Shown here: positions 1 through 7,280 of the stretch, piece after piece
How positions within the stretch are numbered: the stretch's first letter is position 1
How the letters are laid out: each line of letters opens with the position of its first letter
Origin: an uncultured Sediminibacterium sp.
Lineage (GTDB): Bacteria; Bacteroidota; Bacteroidia; Chitinophagales; Chitinophagaceae
Assembly (NCBI RefSeq): GCF_946481145.1
Contig: NZ_CAMLMJ010000011.1
Span: 1-64,000, forward strand
DNA length: 64,000 nt
Direction of reading: 5' to 3'
Program-made: the position numbers and the translations under genes
The notes under the pieces: model-generated
Database searches by the model: none
What the model was told of the DNA's origin: nothing
What the model saw: the letters and a program-made list of their open reading frames with translations, nothing else

Positions 1-703
1 CTACGTTATCACCTACGTTATCGGCAATAGTTGCAGGGTTACGCGGATCATCTTCCGGGATACCAGCTTCAACTTTACCAACCAGATCAGCACCAACGTC
101 AGCAGCTTTGGTGTAAATACCACCACCCACACGGGCAAATAAAGCAATAGATTCAGCACCCAATGAAAAACCGGTTAATACCTCAATGGTGCGAAGCATT
201 TCTTCTGAATTGGCTGCTGCTTCAGGAGCAAATATTTGTTTGAGGATCAGGTAAACACCACCCAAACCTAATACAGCCAAACCGGCAACACCAAGCCCCA
301 TTACAGCACCTCCTGTAAATGATACATTCAATGCTTTAGATAGACTTGTTCTTGCAGCCTGCGCGGTACGTACGTTTGCTTTGGTAGCAACTTTCATACC
401 TATATAACCTGCAACGGCACTACAAACGGCTCCGAGTACAAAGGCCAACGAAATAGACCAATGTGAATGCGGGTTACTGCTTGCCATTACACCCAGTAAA
501 AGGGCCACGATCACTACGAAATAGGTCAAAATTCTCCATTCTGCTTTCAGGAAAGCCATGGCACCTTCAGCAATATAATTGCTGATCTCTTTCATGCGGT
601 CATTGCCCGCATCCTGTTTTGAAACCCAATTAAACTTCAGAAAAGTGTAGAGCAATCCTACAACCCCCATCGCCGGAACGGCAAAAAACAAGATTTTGTC
701 CAT
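1..703 (-). CDS. hppA: Membrane-bound ion-pumping pyrophosphatase, N-terminal part
   Basis: The gene runs off the left edge, so only about 234 N-terminal residues are visible. The family couples hydrolysis of inorganic pyrophosphate to pumping of H+ or Na+ across the inner membrane. The translation opens with a hydrophobic segment (MDKILFFAVPAMGVVGLLY), has further membrane segments, and near the cut edge carries DVGADLVGKVE, which fits the family's substrate-binding D-x7-K-x-E pattern, followed by EDDPRNPATIADNVGDN. The ATG at 703 is the first in frame and starts directly on the hydrophobic helix. The residues that separate K+-dependent from K+-independent forms lie outside the window, so ion specificity is open. 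The 3' end is missing only because of the window limit. Confidence 0.95.
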   Translation of the reverse strand, partial: MDKILFFAVPAMGVVGLLYTFLKFNWVSKQDAGNDRMKEISNYIAEGAMAFLKAEWRILTYFVVIVALLLGVMASSNPHSHWSISLAFVLGAVCSAVAGYIGMKVATKANVRTAQAARTSLSKALNVSFTGGAVMGLGVAGLAVLGLGGVYLILKQIFAPEAAANSEEMLRTIEVLTGFSLGAESIALFARVGGGIYTKAADVGADLVGKVEAGIPEDDPRNPATIADNVGDNV

Positions 704-786
704 AATCAGTTTGTCTGGTAATGTTTATATTAAAAGTCTGCAAAAATAGGGGTAAAAGGGTAAAAAAAACTGTGATTTTGCGGGGT

Positions 787-842
787 AGTCCATAGACCAT
801 AGTCCATGGTCCATGGTCTATGGACTATGGACCATGGACTAT
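787..842. repeat. Heptad-word inverted repeat (AGTCCAT family)
   Basis: Eight consecutive 7-base words (AGTCCAT, AGACCAT, AGTCCAT, GGTCCAT, GGTCTAT, GGACTAT, GGACCAT, GGACTAT) form a near-perfect palindrome about 55 bases long between hppA and the serine hydrolase gene. The hydrolase stop codon TAG lies inside the repeat, as TAGTCCAT on the minus strand. A second copy of the same word family is at 40901-40943. It could act as a transcript-end hairpin; no poly-T tract follows it. Confidence 0.85.
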
Positions 843-2038
843 TCCTCCAGTTCTGTTGTGTCTGTGCGGCCAGTAAAGGCTGAGGAGAGTTTTTTGGCCT
901 TGTAAATATTGCGGTTATAACGGTTACCCAATACTATTATGGTGGCTGAATCTTTGATATAACGGGTAAAAACCGTGTTATTGCCGTGCCACCAGCCATT
1001 ATGGTATACAATTTCCTCCGTTGGTGAATTCAATAGCCGCCATCCAAGTCCATAATTGTGAAATGATTTTGTTTCAAAGCTATATGGCTGATATGCAAGT
1101 GTTTGTGAGGCTTGATTTACATAAATGCCTTCCTGTAGCGCCCTGTCCCACAAAAACATATCCCGTACAGTGGAGTACACGTTTTTATCACCATAAATAC
1201 AATCCAGCTTTTCGATGCGATAAGGAACATTATTGTTTTTGTAGGATGGCACATAACGGCCTGTATCTGCCAAACTGAAAACATAGCTGTCGGTCATACC
1301 AAGGGGTGTAAATAAACTATCCTTCAAATAGGTAGGGTATGATTGTCCCGTTACCTTTTCAATGATCAGCGCAAGTAGTGCATAGTTGGTATTGCTATAA
1401 CGGAAAGCCTTATCCGGACCAAATAACGGTGCTGGTTTGTATTTGATCATATAATCCAACATATCCTGATTGGTGAGCAGGCCTGGCTTCAGTGGTGGCA
1501 TTTTAATGGTACGGGTTCTTCTGACCCAGCGACCTTTTTTATTCTTTACCCTATAGGTTTCTACTTTCCTGTCTACCAGAAAGTAAACATAATTGTTTAA
1601 TCCGCTTCTGTGGTTCAACAGGAGTTGTACGGTAATATTGGGATAGGGAAAATCTGGGAAGAAATCTGTGACAAAATCATCCAGGTTTAGTTTACCCTGC
1701 TCCCTTAGTTTAAGGATGGCCATACCGGTAAATGTTTTTGATACCGATGCCAGGTGGAAAGTAGTATTTGGGGTAATGGGTTCCTTGGTCTTGAAATTGC
1801 TGTATCCTTTATAATCCTCAAATAATACTTCCCCATTTTTTGCTACGAGGATACTTCCATTAAATCCTTTATTACCTAACAGTTGTTGGTATTGTTTCTC
1901 AATTTCGGCAGCATAAACAGCTTTATTGGTCGAAGGTATCGGCGATACGGTTTCTACCGATTCGTTTTTCGGGGGTTGTGCTGAACAGGCCTGCAATAAA
2001 CAACTCAAAATAGCGACACCAAAGGTTCTTACGATCAT
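839..2038 (-). CDS. Serine hydrolase lipoprotein, beta-lactamase-related (class C fold)
   Basis: This 399-residue protein belongs to the PF00144 serine hydrolase family (class C beta-lactamases, DD-peptidases, esterases). Visible motifs are SxxK as SVSK at 98-101, YxN as YSN at 214-216, and HNG at 346-348 in the place of the third KTG/HxG motif. The N-terminus is a lipoprotein signal ending in LLQAC with Cys18 as the lipidated residue, so it is exported. A very basic insert at about 165-180 separates the first two motifs. The substrate cannot be told from sequence; a peptidase or esterase role is more likely than antibiotic resistance. It stands alone, divergent from serA, and its stop codon lies in a heptad repeat. 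Confidence 0.85.
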   Translation of the reverse strand: MIVRTFGVAILSCLLQACSAQPPKNESVETVSPIPSTNKAVYAAEIEKQYQQLLGNKGFNGSILVAKNGEVLFEDYKGYSNFKTKEPITPNTTFHLASVSKTFTGMAILKLREQGKLNLDDFVTDFFPDFPYPNITVQLLLNHRSGLNNYVYFLVDRKVETYRVKNKKGRWVRRTRTIKMPPLKPGLLTNQDMLDYMIKYKPAPLFGPDKAFRYSNTNYALLALIIEKVTGQSYPTYLKDSLFTPLGMTDSYVFSLADTGRYVPSYKNNNVPYRIEKLDCIYGDKNVYSTVRDMFLWDRALQEGIYVNQASQTLAYQPYSFETKSFHNYGLGWRLLNSPTEEIVYHNGWWHGNNTVFTRYIKDSATIIVLGNRYNRNIYKAKKLSSAFTGRTDTTELEE

Positions 2039-2126
2039 CTGTTAGTATTTCTTCGTGGCGAAAATAAAAAACTATGTGTTATAGAAATGGTTAAAAAGCG
2101 AAAGGTTATGCAGAAAATAAAAACAT

Positions 2127-2134
2127 TATTTTCG
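2127..2134 (+). promoter_or_regulatory. Possible -7 box of serA, four bases from the ATG
   Basis: TATTTTCG resembles the Bacteroidota -7 element TAnnTTTG and ends four bases before the serA ATG, which would give a transcript with almost no leader. One position departs from consensus and no clear -33 TTG is seen. Confidence 0.35.
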
Positions 2135-2138
2135 CTGT

Positions 2139-3377
2139 ATGAGCAAGCAGGCAACAACAAGTTATCCGAAAGAAAGGATCAATATTTTATTTCTGGAAAA
2201 TATCAGCGATAAAGCTGTACAGTATTTCAAACAACAGGGATATGCAAATGTGCGAAAAATCAGCGGTGCACTTAGCGAAGCTGAATTGATAAAAGAAGTG
2301 AAAGATGTACACCTGCTTGGTATTCGTTCAAAAACACAGATTACCGCCAATGTACTCGATGCGGCAAAAAAATTGCAGGCCATCGGCTGCTTTTGTATCG
2401 GGGTAAATCAGGTAGACCTTAAGTACGCCACTAAGAAAGGAGTGGTTGTTTTCAACGCACCTTACAGCAATACCCGTAGTGTAGCAGAACTGGTTATTGG
2501 TATTTCTGTAATGCTGATCAGAAAAATATCCGACAAAAATATTGCAGCACATAAAGGTATCTGGATGAAAGATGCCAAAGGAAGTTATGAGTTGCGTGGA
2601 AAAATATTAGGACTTATTGGTTATGGCAATATAGGCTCACAGGTGAGTGTGCTCGCTGAAGCGCTTGGCATGAAAGTGTTGTTTTATGATACAGAAACCA
2701 AATTGCCCTTGGGTAATGCAGTTGCGGCAAAATCAATGAAAGAAGTACTTGGCAACAGTGATATTATTTCTTTACATGTTCCGGAAACTGCTCAGACAAA
2801 AAACCTGATTAATAAACAGGCCATCCGAAATATTAAAAAGGGAGCTATATTATTAAACTATGCCAGGGGAGAAGTAGTTGATTTAAAAGCATTGAGTGAG
2901 GCAATAAAAGATGGTTCCATTTCCGGTGCAGGAATTGATGTTTATCCATGGGAGCCAGAAAAAAATGGCGATCATTTTGAAACACCTCTTCAAGGATTAC
3001 CCAATGTTATACTTACACCTCATATTGGTGGGTCGACCGAAGAAGCACAACAGAATATCGGAGAAGACGTAAGCGTTAAACTATTCCAATACCTCGAACG
3101 TGGTATCACCAATGGTTCTCATACAGTTCCCGCAATTGGATTGCCACCAGTTGATGGTGCCCACCGTATTCTTCATGTACACCGAAATGTGCCTGGTGTA
3201 TTGAGTGCCATCAACACTGCTTTATCTAAAAATGATATCAACATTGTTGGACAATACCTCAAAACCAACGAAGAGATTGGATATGTTGTACTCGATGTAG
3301 ACAAAAAATTATCTAAAAAAGCAGCGGAGCTACTGAAAGAAGTGAAAGAGACGATTAAGGTTAGGATGCTATATTGA
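2139..3377 (+). CDS. serA: D-3-phosphoglycerate dehydrogenase
   Basis: It oxidises 3-phosphoglycerate to 3-phosphohydroxypyruvate with NAD+, the first step of serine synthesis. The 412 residues have the long SerA layout: catalytic domain, Rossmann NAD domain with GYGNIG at 161-166, catalytic Arg243 in YARGEVVD, Glu272 in YPWEP, His295 in TPHIGG, and a C-terminal ACT domain from about 340 that usually confers serine feedback inhibition. Length and ACT domain match the E. coli type, without the extra domain of the mycobacterial type. The start gives the expected N-terminus. It is followed by a good terminator at 3439-3479. No other serine gene is adjacent. Confidence 0.93.
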   Translation: MSKQATTSYPKERINILFLENISDKAVQYFKQQGYANVRKISGALSEAELIKEVKDVHLLGIRSKTQITANVLDAAKKLQAIGCFCIGVNQVDLKYATKKGVVVFNAPYSNTRSVAELVIGISVMLIRKISDKNIAAHKGIWMKDAKGSYELRGKILGLIGYGNIGSQVSVLAEALGMKVLFYDTETKLPLGNAVAAKSMKEVLGNSDIISLHVPETAQTKNLINKQAIRNIKKGAILLNYARGEVVDLKALSEAIKDGSISGAGIDVYPWEPEKNGDHFETPLQGLPNVILTPHIGGSTEEAQQNIGEDVSVKLFQYLERGITNGSHTVPAIGLPPVDGAHRILHVHRNVPGVLSAINTALSKNDINIVGQYLKTNEEIGYVVLDVDKKLSKKAAELLKEVKETIKVRMLY

Positions 3378-3382
3378 TTGAT

Positions 3383-3431
3383 AGATGTCAGATGGCAGAT
3401 GGCAGATTTTTTTATGTCTGATGTCTGATTT
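3383..3431. repeat. Heptad-word repeat, left arm (GGCAGAT/ATGTCTG)
   Basis: Words GTCAGAT, GGCAGAT, GGCAGAT are followed by ATGTCTG, ATGTCTG, each with an exact 7-base period, just after the serA stop codon. The two halves are mutually complementary. Related words recur at 25745-25820 and 62662-62762. Confidence 0.8.
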
Positions 3432-3438
3432 GTTGAAG

Positions 3439-3479
3439 GAGAAGGTGTACAAAAAAATTGTTCACCTTCTCTTTTTTTT
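3439..3479 (+). terminator. Rho-independent terminator of serA
   Basis: GAGAAGGTG pairs with CACCTTCTC across a 15-base loop, followed by eight T. It lies 60 bases after the serA stop and between the two arms of a heptad repeat. Confidence 0.85.
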
Positions 3480-3495
3480 ATGAAGTACCTAAATA

Positions 3496-3556
3496 AATCT
3501 GCTATCTGACATCCAACAATCCAAATCCGACATCAGCGATCAGCCATCAGCGATTC
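3496..3556. repeat. Heptad-word repeat running into a coding region
   Basis: Nine consecutive 7-base words share the pattern nATCnnn (AATCTGC, TATCTGA, CATCCAA, CAATCCA, AATCCGA, CATCAGC, GATCAGC, CATCAGC, GATTCC). The last three overlap the 3' end of the minus-strand HEAT-repeat gene and encode its C-terminal GIADG and its stop codon. Confidence 0.8.
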
Positions 3557-4058
3557 CTCTGAGTATTTTCCTCCCTCTGCTTCTAAAAGCTGCCGTTTCG
3601 CTATCCCATCGCTCTTCAATGATAAGCTTTAATTCATGTTTTATCTCAGGGTATTGTTTGGAGAGATTGAATAATATCGTTAACGAAAAAGCTTTAATGG
3701 CAGCGGCGGTTGCCGGGTTCTCAATAAAAGCAAAGCAACAATTCATCAATTCTCCATGAAATTCCTCCGGAATAGCTATCTCTTCTAAAACCCTTACAGC
3801 ATTTCTTATTACAGCATCGTGCACACCAGGTTCCTGTAGTCGTTTAACCAGTACGCCTATATAGGGAGCAATCATAGATGGCTTATGCCTGGCTGCCCAG
3901 CTAACACTCCATGCTGCCCTTTGAGATATTCTGTAGTCTTGAGCTGTATAACAGTTCATCAACTCTTTGAACTGCTTTTTATTTTGAATAGCATAATTGG
4001 CAATACGAAGTGCCTGTTCTTTTGAATGTTCCTGCGCTAGCGCTTCCCTGATATTCAT
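3540..4058 (-). CDS. HEAT-repeat-like alpha-helical protein
   Basis: I do not recognise a named family beyond a HEAT/ARM-like helical repeat. The 172-residue protein has no signal peptide and is predicted cytoplasmic. Helix pairs recur at roughly 30-40 residue spacing (around SQRAAWSVSWAAR, DAVIRNAVRVLEEI and AAIKAFSLTILFNL), as in scaffold or protein-binding repeats. It is the last gene of a minus-strand group after an asparaginase and cutC (35-base gap to cutC), so it may share their transcript. The final residues GIADG and the stop codon are written in the heptad repeat, so its original end may have been replaced. Function unknown. Confidence 0.65.
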   Translation of the reverse strand: MNIREALAQEHSKEQALRIANYAIQNKKQFKELMNCYTAQDYRISQRAAWSVSWAARHKPSMIAPYIGVLVKRLQEPGVHDAVIRNAVRVLEEIAIPEEFHGELMNCCFAFIENPATAAAIKAFSLTILFNLSKQYPEIKHELKLIIEERWDSETAAFRSRGRKILRGIADG

Positions 4059-4093
4059 AGTTAGTATTTCAATTTATGCTGAAAGACTACAAT

Positions 4094-4816
4094 TTATTGG
4101 CTTAACAACTGTTTAAGTTTACGAATTTCGTTGGCATCTGTAAAGTCTTGACTAAAATCTTCAGGTATGAGAGTGTTTGTATAAGTTGTTTGAGATGGTC
4201 GCAATATTCTGGCGGAAGTATGAAATTCTTTAGCGCCGGTATAGGTTATCATCTCCTGAATATTAGTGCTGTTAATACCGCTGCCGGGCATTATGATGAT
4301 TCTGTCATCAGCCTGTTCTACCATTTGTCTTATCAAAGTTTTTCCATCGGGTGCTTTTGGGTGCTGGCCGCTGGTGAGGATTCTTGTACAACCACAGGCA
4401 ATAATGGTTTCCAATGCTTCAAGCGGATCCTTGCATCGATCAAACGCACGGTGAAAGGTTACATCAAGTGGGTAGGCGAGTTCTACCAGTCTGGCAGTGT
4501 TTATTTTATCAACTGTACCATCCTGATTCAATAAACCAAATACCACTCCTTCAAAACCGAGTTCTTTACAAAGTGTAATGTCTTTTGCAATGATTGTAAT
4601 TTCTTCTGCACTGTGAAAATAATCACCGCCTCTTGGTCGTATCATCGGGAAAATAGGAATGCTTACTTTTTCCCTGGTCGTTTTTAGATAACCGTAAGAA
4701 GGGGTAGTGCCACCGTTGGCATAGTTTTCACATAATTCAATCCTATCAGCGCCGGCTTCAGCCGCAGCGATTGCAGTAGCGGTGTTAAACACACATATTT
4801 CAAGGGGTAATGACAT
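4094..4816 (-). CDS. cutC: CutC family TIM-barrel protein
   Basis: The 240 residues match the CutC family: an N-terminal LEICVFNTATAIAAAEAGADR, the RIELCENYANGGTTPSYG segment, MIRPRGGDYFHS and the late TSGQHPKAPDG. CutC folds as a TIM barrel and was named for copper homeostasis in E. coli, but a direct copper role is doubtful. It sits 67 bases downstream of a glycosylasparaginase gene, a neighbourhood that hints at glycan or glycoside catabolism instead; that is inference. A strong hairpin lies in the gap between the two genes. The ATG at 4816 gives the conserved N-terminus. Confidence 0.9.
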   Translation of the reverse strand: MSLPLEICVFNTATAIAAAEAGADRIELCENYANGGTTPSYGYLKTTREKVSIPIFPMIRPRGGDYFHSAEEITIIAKDITLCKELGFEGVVFGLLNQDGTVDKINTARLVELAYPLDVTFHRAFDRCKDPLEALETIIACGCTRILTSGQHPKAPDGKTLIRQMVEQADDRIIIMPGSGINSTNIQEMITYTGAKEFHTSARILRPSQTTYTNTLIPEDFSQDFTDANEIRKLKQLLSQ

Positions 4817-4835
4817 GTAATTTTTTTAGTTCAAT

Positions 4836-4877
4836 CCTTATTCCTGCTTTGGATTTAAGTCTGAAGCAGGGATAAGG
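4836..4877. promoter_or_regulatory. Intercistronic hairpin between asparaginase and cutC genes
   Basis: Two 14-base arms at 4836-4849 and 4864-4877 are complementary with one G-T pair, around a 14-base loop. No T tract follows on the minus strand, so it looks less like a terminator than an RNA-processing or stability element that could make expression of the two genes unequal. Confidence 0.5.
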
Positions 4878-4883
4878 AATTTA

Positions 4884-5900
4884 TCAAATTAAAGGTTTTG
4901 CATCAACCAGGAAGTTTTTATCATCAGCATGGCAAACTGCATAATTAAATCCTTTTTGCAATGCATATCCTCCATATTCTCCATTTTTTGCAATAGCGAT
5001 AAAACCAGCTTGTATGGCTTTAGCTTTTTCATGTCCTTTTGTTTTATATAATCTTTCCATTGCTTTTTTGCAGGCATCTTCTGGCGACAGTCCCTGACGC
5101 ATCATTTCAACAATGGTATGTGCCCCACAAATACGGATAATGTCTTCGCCTTGACCGGTTGCAACTGCTGCGCCAACTTCATTATCTACATATAAACCTG
5201 CTCCGATAATTGGCGAATCACCAATTCTTCCCCTCATTTTAAAACCCATTCCGCTGGTAGTACAACTACCGCTCAGGTTACCATTGGCGTCCAGGGCAAT
5301 CATGCCAATTGTATCATGGTTCCAATCTCCGTTTTCCAGTTTAGCAGGCACAAATGCTTCCTGTCGTTTTGTGTTTTCAATATTGATCACTGGCTTATAC
5401 TCGCTTTTTTTAAGCCAGTTTTCGTATGCTTTTTTAGCGGATTCTGAGAGTTCATTTTTTTCCAACGGAAAGCCTTCTGCGACTGCAAACTGTTGTGCGC
5501 CTTCACCTACCAGCATTACATGCGGTGTTTTTTCCATCACTCTTCTTGCAACAGAAATAGGATGTTTGATTCTTTCCAGAAAAGCTACGCTGCCGCAGTT
5601 GGCGAATTCATCCATTATACAGGCATCCAGTGTAACAAATCCGTCCCTGTCTGGATTAGCTCCCAACCCAACACAGCAGTTCAGGGATGCTTCGGTAACC
5701 CTAACGCCTTGTTCCACCGCATCCAATGCTCTTCCACCGGCTTTAAGCACATTCCAGGCCGCCTTATTGGCAGCAATACCTGCATCCCAGGTAGAAAGTA
5801 CCAGGGGTTTCTTTGCGTTTATTTTCCCCCTAAATGAAGTGAAACCCAGTGCTGTTAAGCCAAATGAGCTTATCTGCAGAAAATTACGACGGTGGAGCAT
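4884..5900 (-). CDS. N4-(beta-N-acetylglucosaminyl)-L-asparaginase (glycosylasparaginase)
   Basis: This Ntn-hydrolase cleaves the GlcNAc-Asn bond left after breakdown of N-linked glycoproteins. The 338-residue product from the ATG at 5900 has the autocleavage site HDTIGM, with Thr197 becoming the N-terminal nucleophile, the glycine-rich MRGRIGDSPIIGAGLYVDN segment and GQGEDIIR. The N-terminus MLHRRNFLQ followed by a hydrophobic stretch is a twin-arginine signal, as in many Bacteroidota members, so the enzyme is periplasmic. An upstream in-frame ATG at 5966 would bury this signal and is not preferred. It heads a likely operon with cutC and the HEAT-repeat gene. Confidence 0.9.
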   Translation of the reverse strand: MLHRRNFLQISSFGLTALGFTSFRGKINAKKPLVLSTWDAGIAANKAAWNVLKAGGRALDAVEQGVRVTEASLNCCVGLGANPDRDGFVTLDACIMDEFANCGSVAFLERIKHPISVARRVMEKTPHVMLVGEGAQQFAVAEGFPLEKNELSESAKKAYENWLKKSEYKPVINIENTKRQEAFVPAKLENGDWNHDTIGMIALDANGNLSGSCTTSGMGFKMRGRIGDSPIIGAGLYVDNEVGAAVATGQGEDIIRICGAHTIVEMMRQGLSPEDACKKAMERLYKTKGHEKAKAIQAGFIAIAKNGEYGGYALQKGFNYAVCHADDKNFLVDAKPLI

Positions 5901-6160
5901 GTGATAATATTTGTTTAGTCGAATGTATGAAAGAGTAGCCAAAAGTGAAAAGGATAAAGTTTCCATTGGTTACACTAGGAAGGTGACAGTAAGATTTATT
6001 CGTCTCATGGCCTATGTTGAATAATTCCTGTAAACATTTCCATCCTGTGAAATATGTAATTTATAACGGCAGATGTATAAAGAAAGAAAAAAGGAAACAT
6101 GCAATTTTGCCTTTGGATGAAGATCTGGTTTTATGCCTGATTTTTTCTCCTTATTTAAAT

Positions 6161-6808
6161 ATGTTTTATCAAAATAAGTTAAAGAACAATGTTACGTTTA
6201 AACCTGGATGCTACCTGTTAATCGCAATAGCGGGTATAATTTCAATGAGTGCCTGCAAAACAGGTAAAAATCCGGAAGAGTTGGTGAAAGATTCTTTGTT
6301 AGCAGATTCGCTGAAAAAAGCAGCAGCAGGAACGGTAACAACTACCACTACCAAAGTAACAACCATTATTACAAGTGGTAAAGCAGTTGTAAATCCACAG
6401 AAAAAAAATGGTAGGGGTGAAATTATAGTGGAGCGAAACCAATCGCTTGAAGATGCCTATGCTGGCATGATGATAGAGATGGATACAAAGGGGATTTACT
6501 ATCGCACAGAAGTTAAACCATCTTATCCGGGAGGTGAGAAGGCGTTGACTAAATTTATTCAGGAGAATATTGTATATCCACCGATGGCTCTTGATAATGG
6601 AGCAGAAGGTAATTTGGTGGTAAATTTTGCAGTAGACGAAATGGGTGTTATTTATACACCTTATATTAATGGAGAAGAGGCAGGATATGGGTTGGACGAA
6701 GCGGCTTTAAAGGTTGTATCTAAAATGCCTAGATGGAATCCGGGTCAGATTAAGGGACGCAATGTAAAAAGCTATTTCAGTTTACCCATTAAGTTCAGGA
6801 TATATTAG
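6161..6808 (+). CDS. Lipoprotein with C-terminal TonB domain
   Basis: From the ATG at 6161 the 215-residue protein starts with a hydrophobic signal ending in SMSAC, a lipobox. A threonine-rich linker (VTTTTTKVTT) leads to a C-terminal TonB-like domain of about 85 residues containing YPGGEKALTKFI, YPPMALDNGAEG and FAVDEMG, and ending in PIKFRIY. TonB C-domains contact TonB-dependent outer-membrane receptors. Classical TonB is held by an inner-membrane helix and works with ExbBD; here a lipid anchor replaces the helix and no exbB, exbD or receptor gene is adjacent. A longer start at 6014 would add about 49 residues ahead of the signal and is not preferred. Confidence 0.8.
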   Translation: MFYQNKLKNNVTFKPGCYLLIAIAGIISMSACKTGKNPEELVKDSLLADSLKKAAAGTVTTTTTKVTTIITSGKAVVNPQKKNGRGEIIVERNQSLEDAYAGMMIEMDTKGIYYRTEVKPSYPGGEKALTKFIQENIVYPPMALDNGAEGNLVVNFAVDEMGVIYTPYINGEEAGYGLDEAALKVVSKMPRWNPGQIKGRNVKSYFSLPIKFRIY

Positions 6809-6843
6809 TCAGTAGTCATTTGAGTCTGGTTTTATAGGTCTGT

Positions 6844-6878
6844 AGCGATTCTTCATTTATGAGGGATCGCTTTTTTTT
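6844..6878 (+). terminator. Terminator of the TonB-domain lipoprotein gene
   Basis: AGCGAT pairs with ATCGCT around a loop that itself contains CAT/ATG, followed by eight T. It ends the plus-strand gene before the convergent minus-strand genes. Confidence 0.75.
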
Positions 6879-6937
6879 GAGGGAATTTGACCGAAATTTT
6901 AAAGACTTGACAGGGTAGTTTGTTGCAACTGGATAAA

Positions 6938-7243
6938 TTATTCATTGATGGTAAGCTTACGAATCATTTCATCATTCACAGGATCACTGTAAACACCATA
7001 GGCACTGATGAGTATGCCTTTTATTTTATGATCATGAGATTCAATTACATAAAGTATGCTGGAGTTTCCCGGATCTGTATCGCCTTCAAATCGATGGTGT
7101 GCTACAATTTCAAATTGAGCTGGTAATAGACAAACTCCGGTTTCAAGGCATTTGATCTGGTCGAATGCAAGGTTAAAATCCGTAGTATATCCGGATGATT
7201 TAAGGTCTTTGATCGCTTCAACGAGGTTATCATAATTACGCAT
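6938..7243 (-). CDS. Small conserved Bacteroidota protein, often called phosphoribosylpyrophosphate synthetase
   Basis: The 101 residues match a small conserved family of this phylum that starts with a helix (DNLVEAIKDLKSSGYTTDFNL), has two Cys in the middle (CLETGVC), then FEGDTDPGNSSILYVIES and ends with KGILISAYGVYSD. Databases often label it phosphoribosylpyrophosphate synthetase, but it is far too short and lacks the PRPP-binding motif, so that name is very likely wrong. It has no signal peptide. It follows pbpC on the same strand after a 37-base gap. Function unknown. Confidence 0.75.
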   Translation of the reverse strand: MRNYDNLVEAIKDLKSSGYTTDFNLAFDQIKCLETGVCLLPAQFEIVAHHRFEGDTDPGNSSILYVIESHDHKIKGILISAYGVYSDPVNDEMIRKLTINE

Positions 7244-7280
7244 ATGAACAAGTTACAAAAAGTTCAGTATAATAACTACT

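Noticed and set aside
787..842. CRISPR-like short repeats
   Set aside because: The repeats are contiguous 7-base words without spacers and form hairpins; there are no cas genes.
5284..5904. 206-codon plus-strand frame opposite the glycosylasparaginase gene
   Set aside because: It is a shadow of the real gene on the other strand, with no start signal of its own.
6938..7243. Naming the 101-residue protein phosphoribosylpyrophosphate synthetase
   Set aside because: The real enzyme is three times longer and its PRPP-binding motif is absent here.
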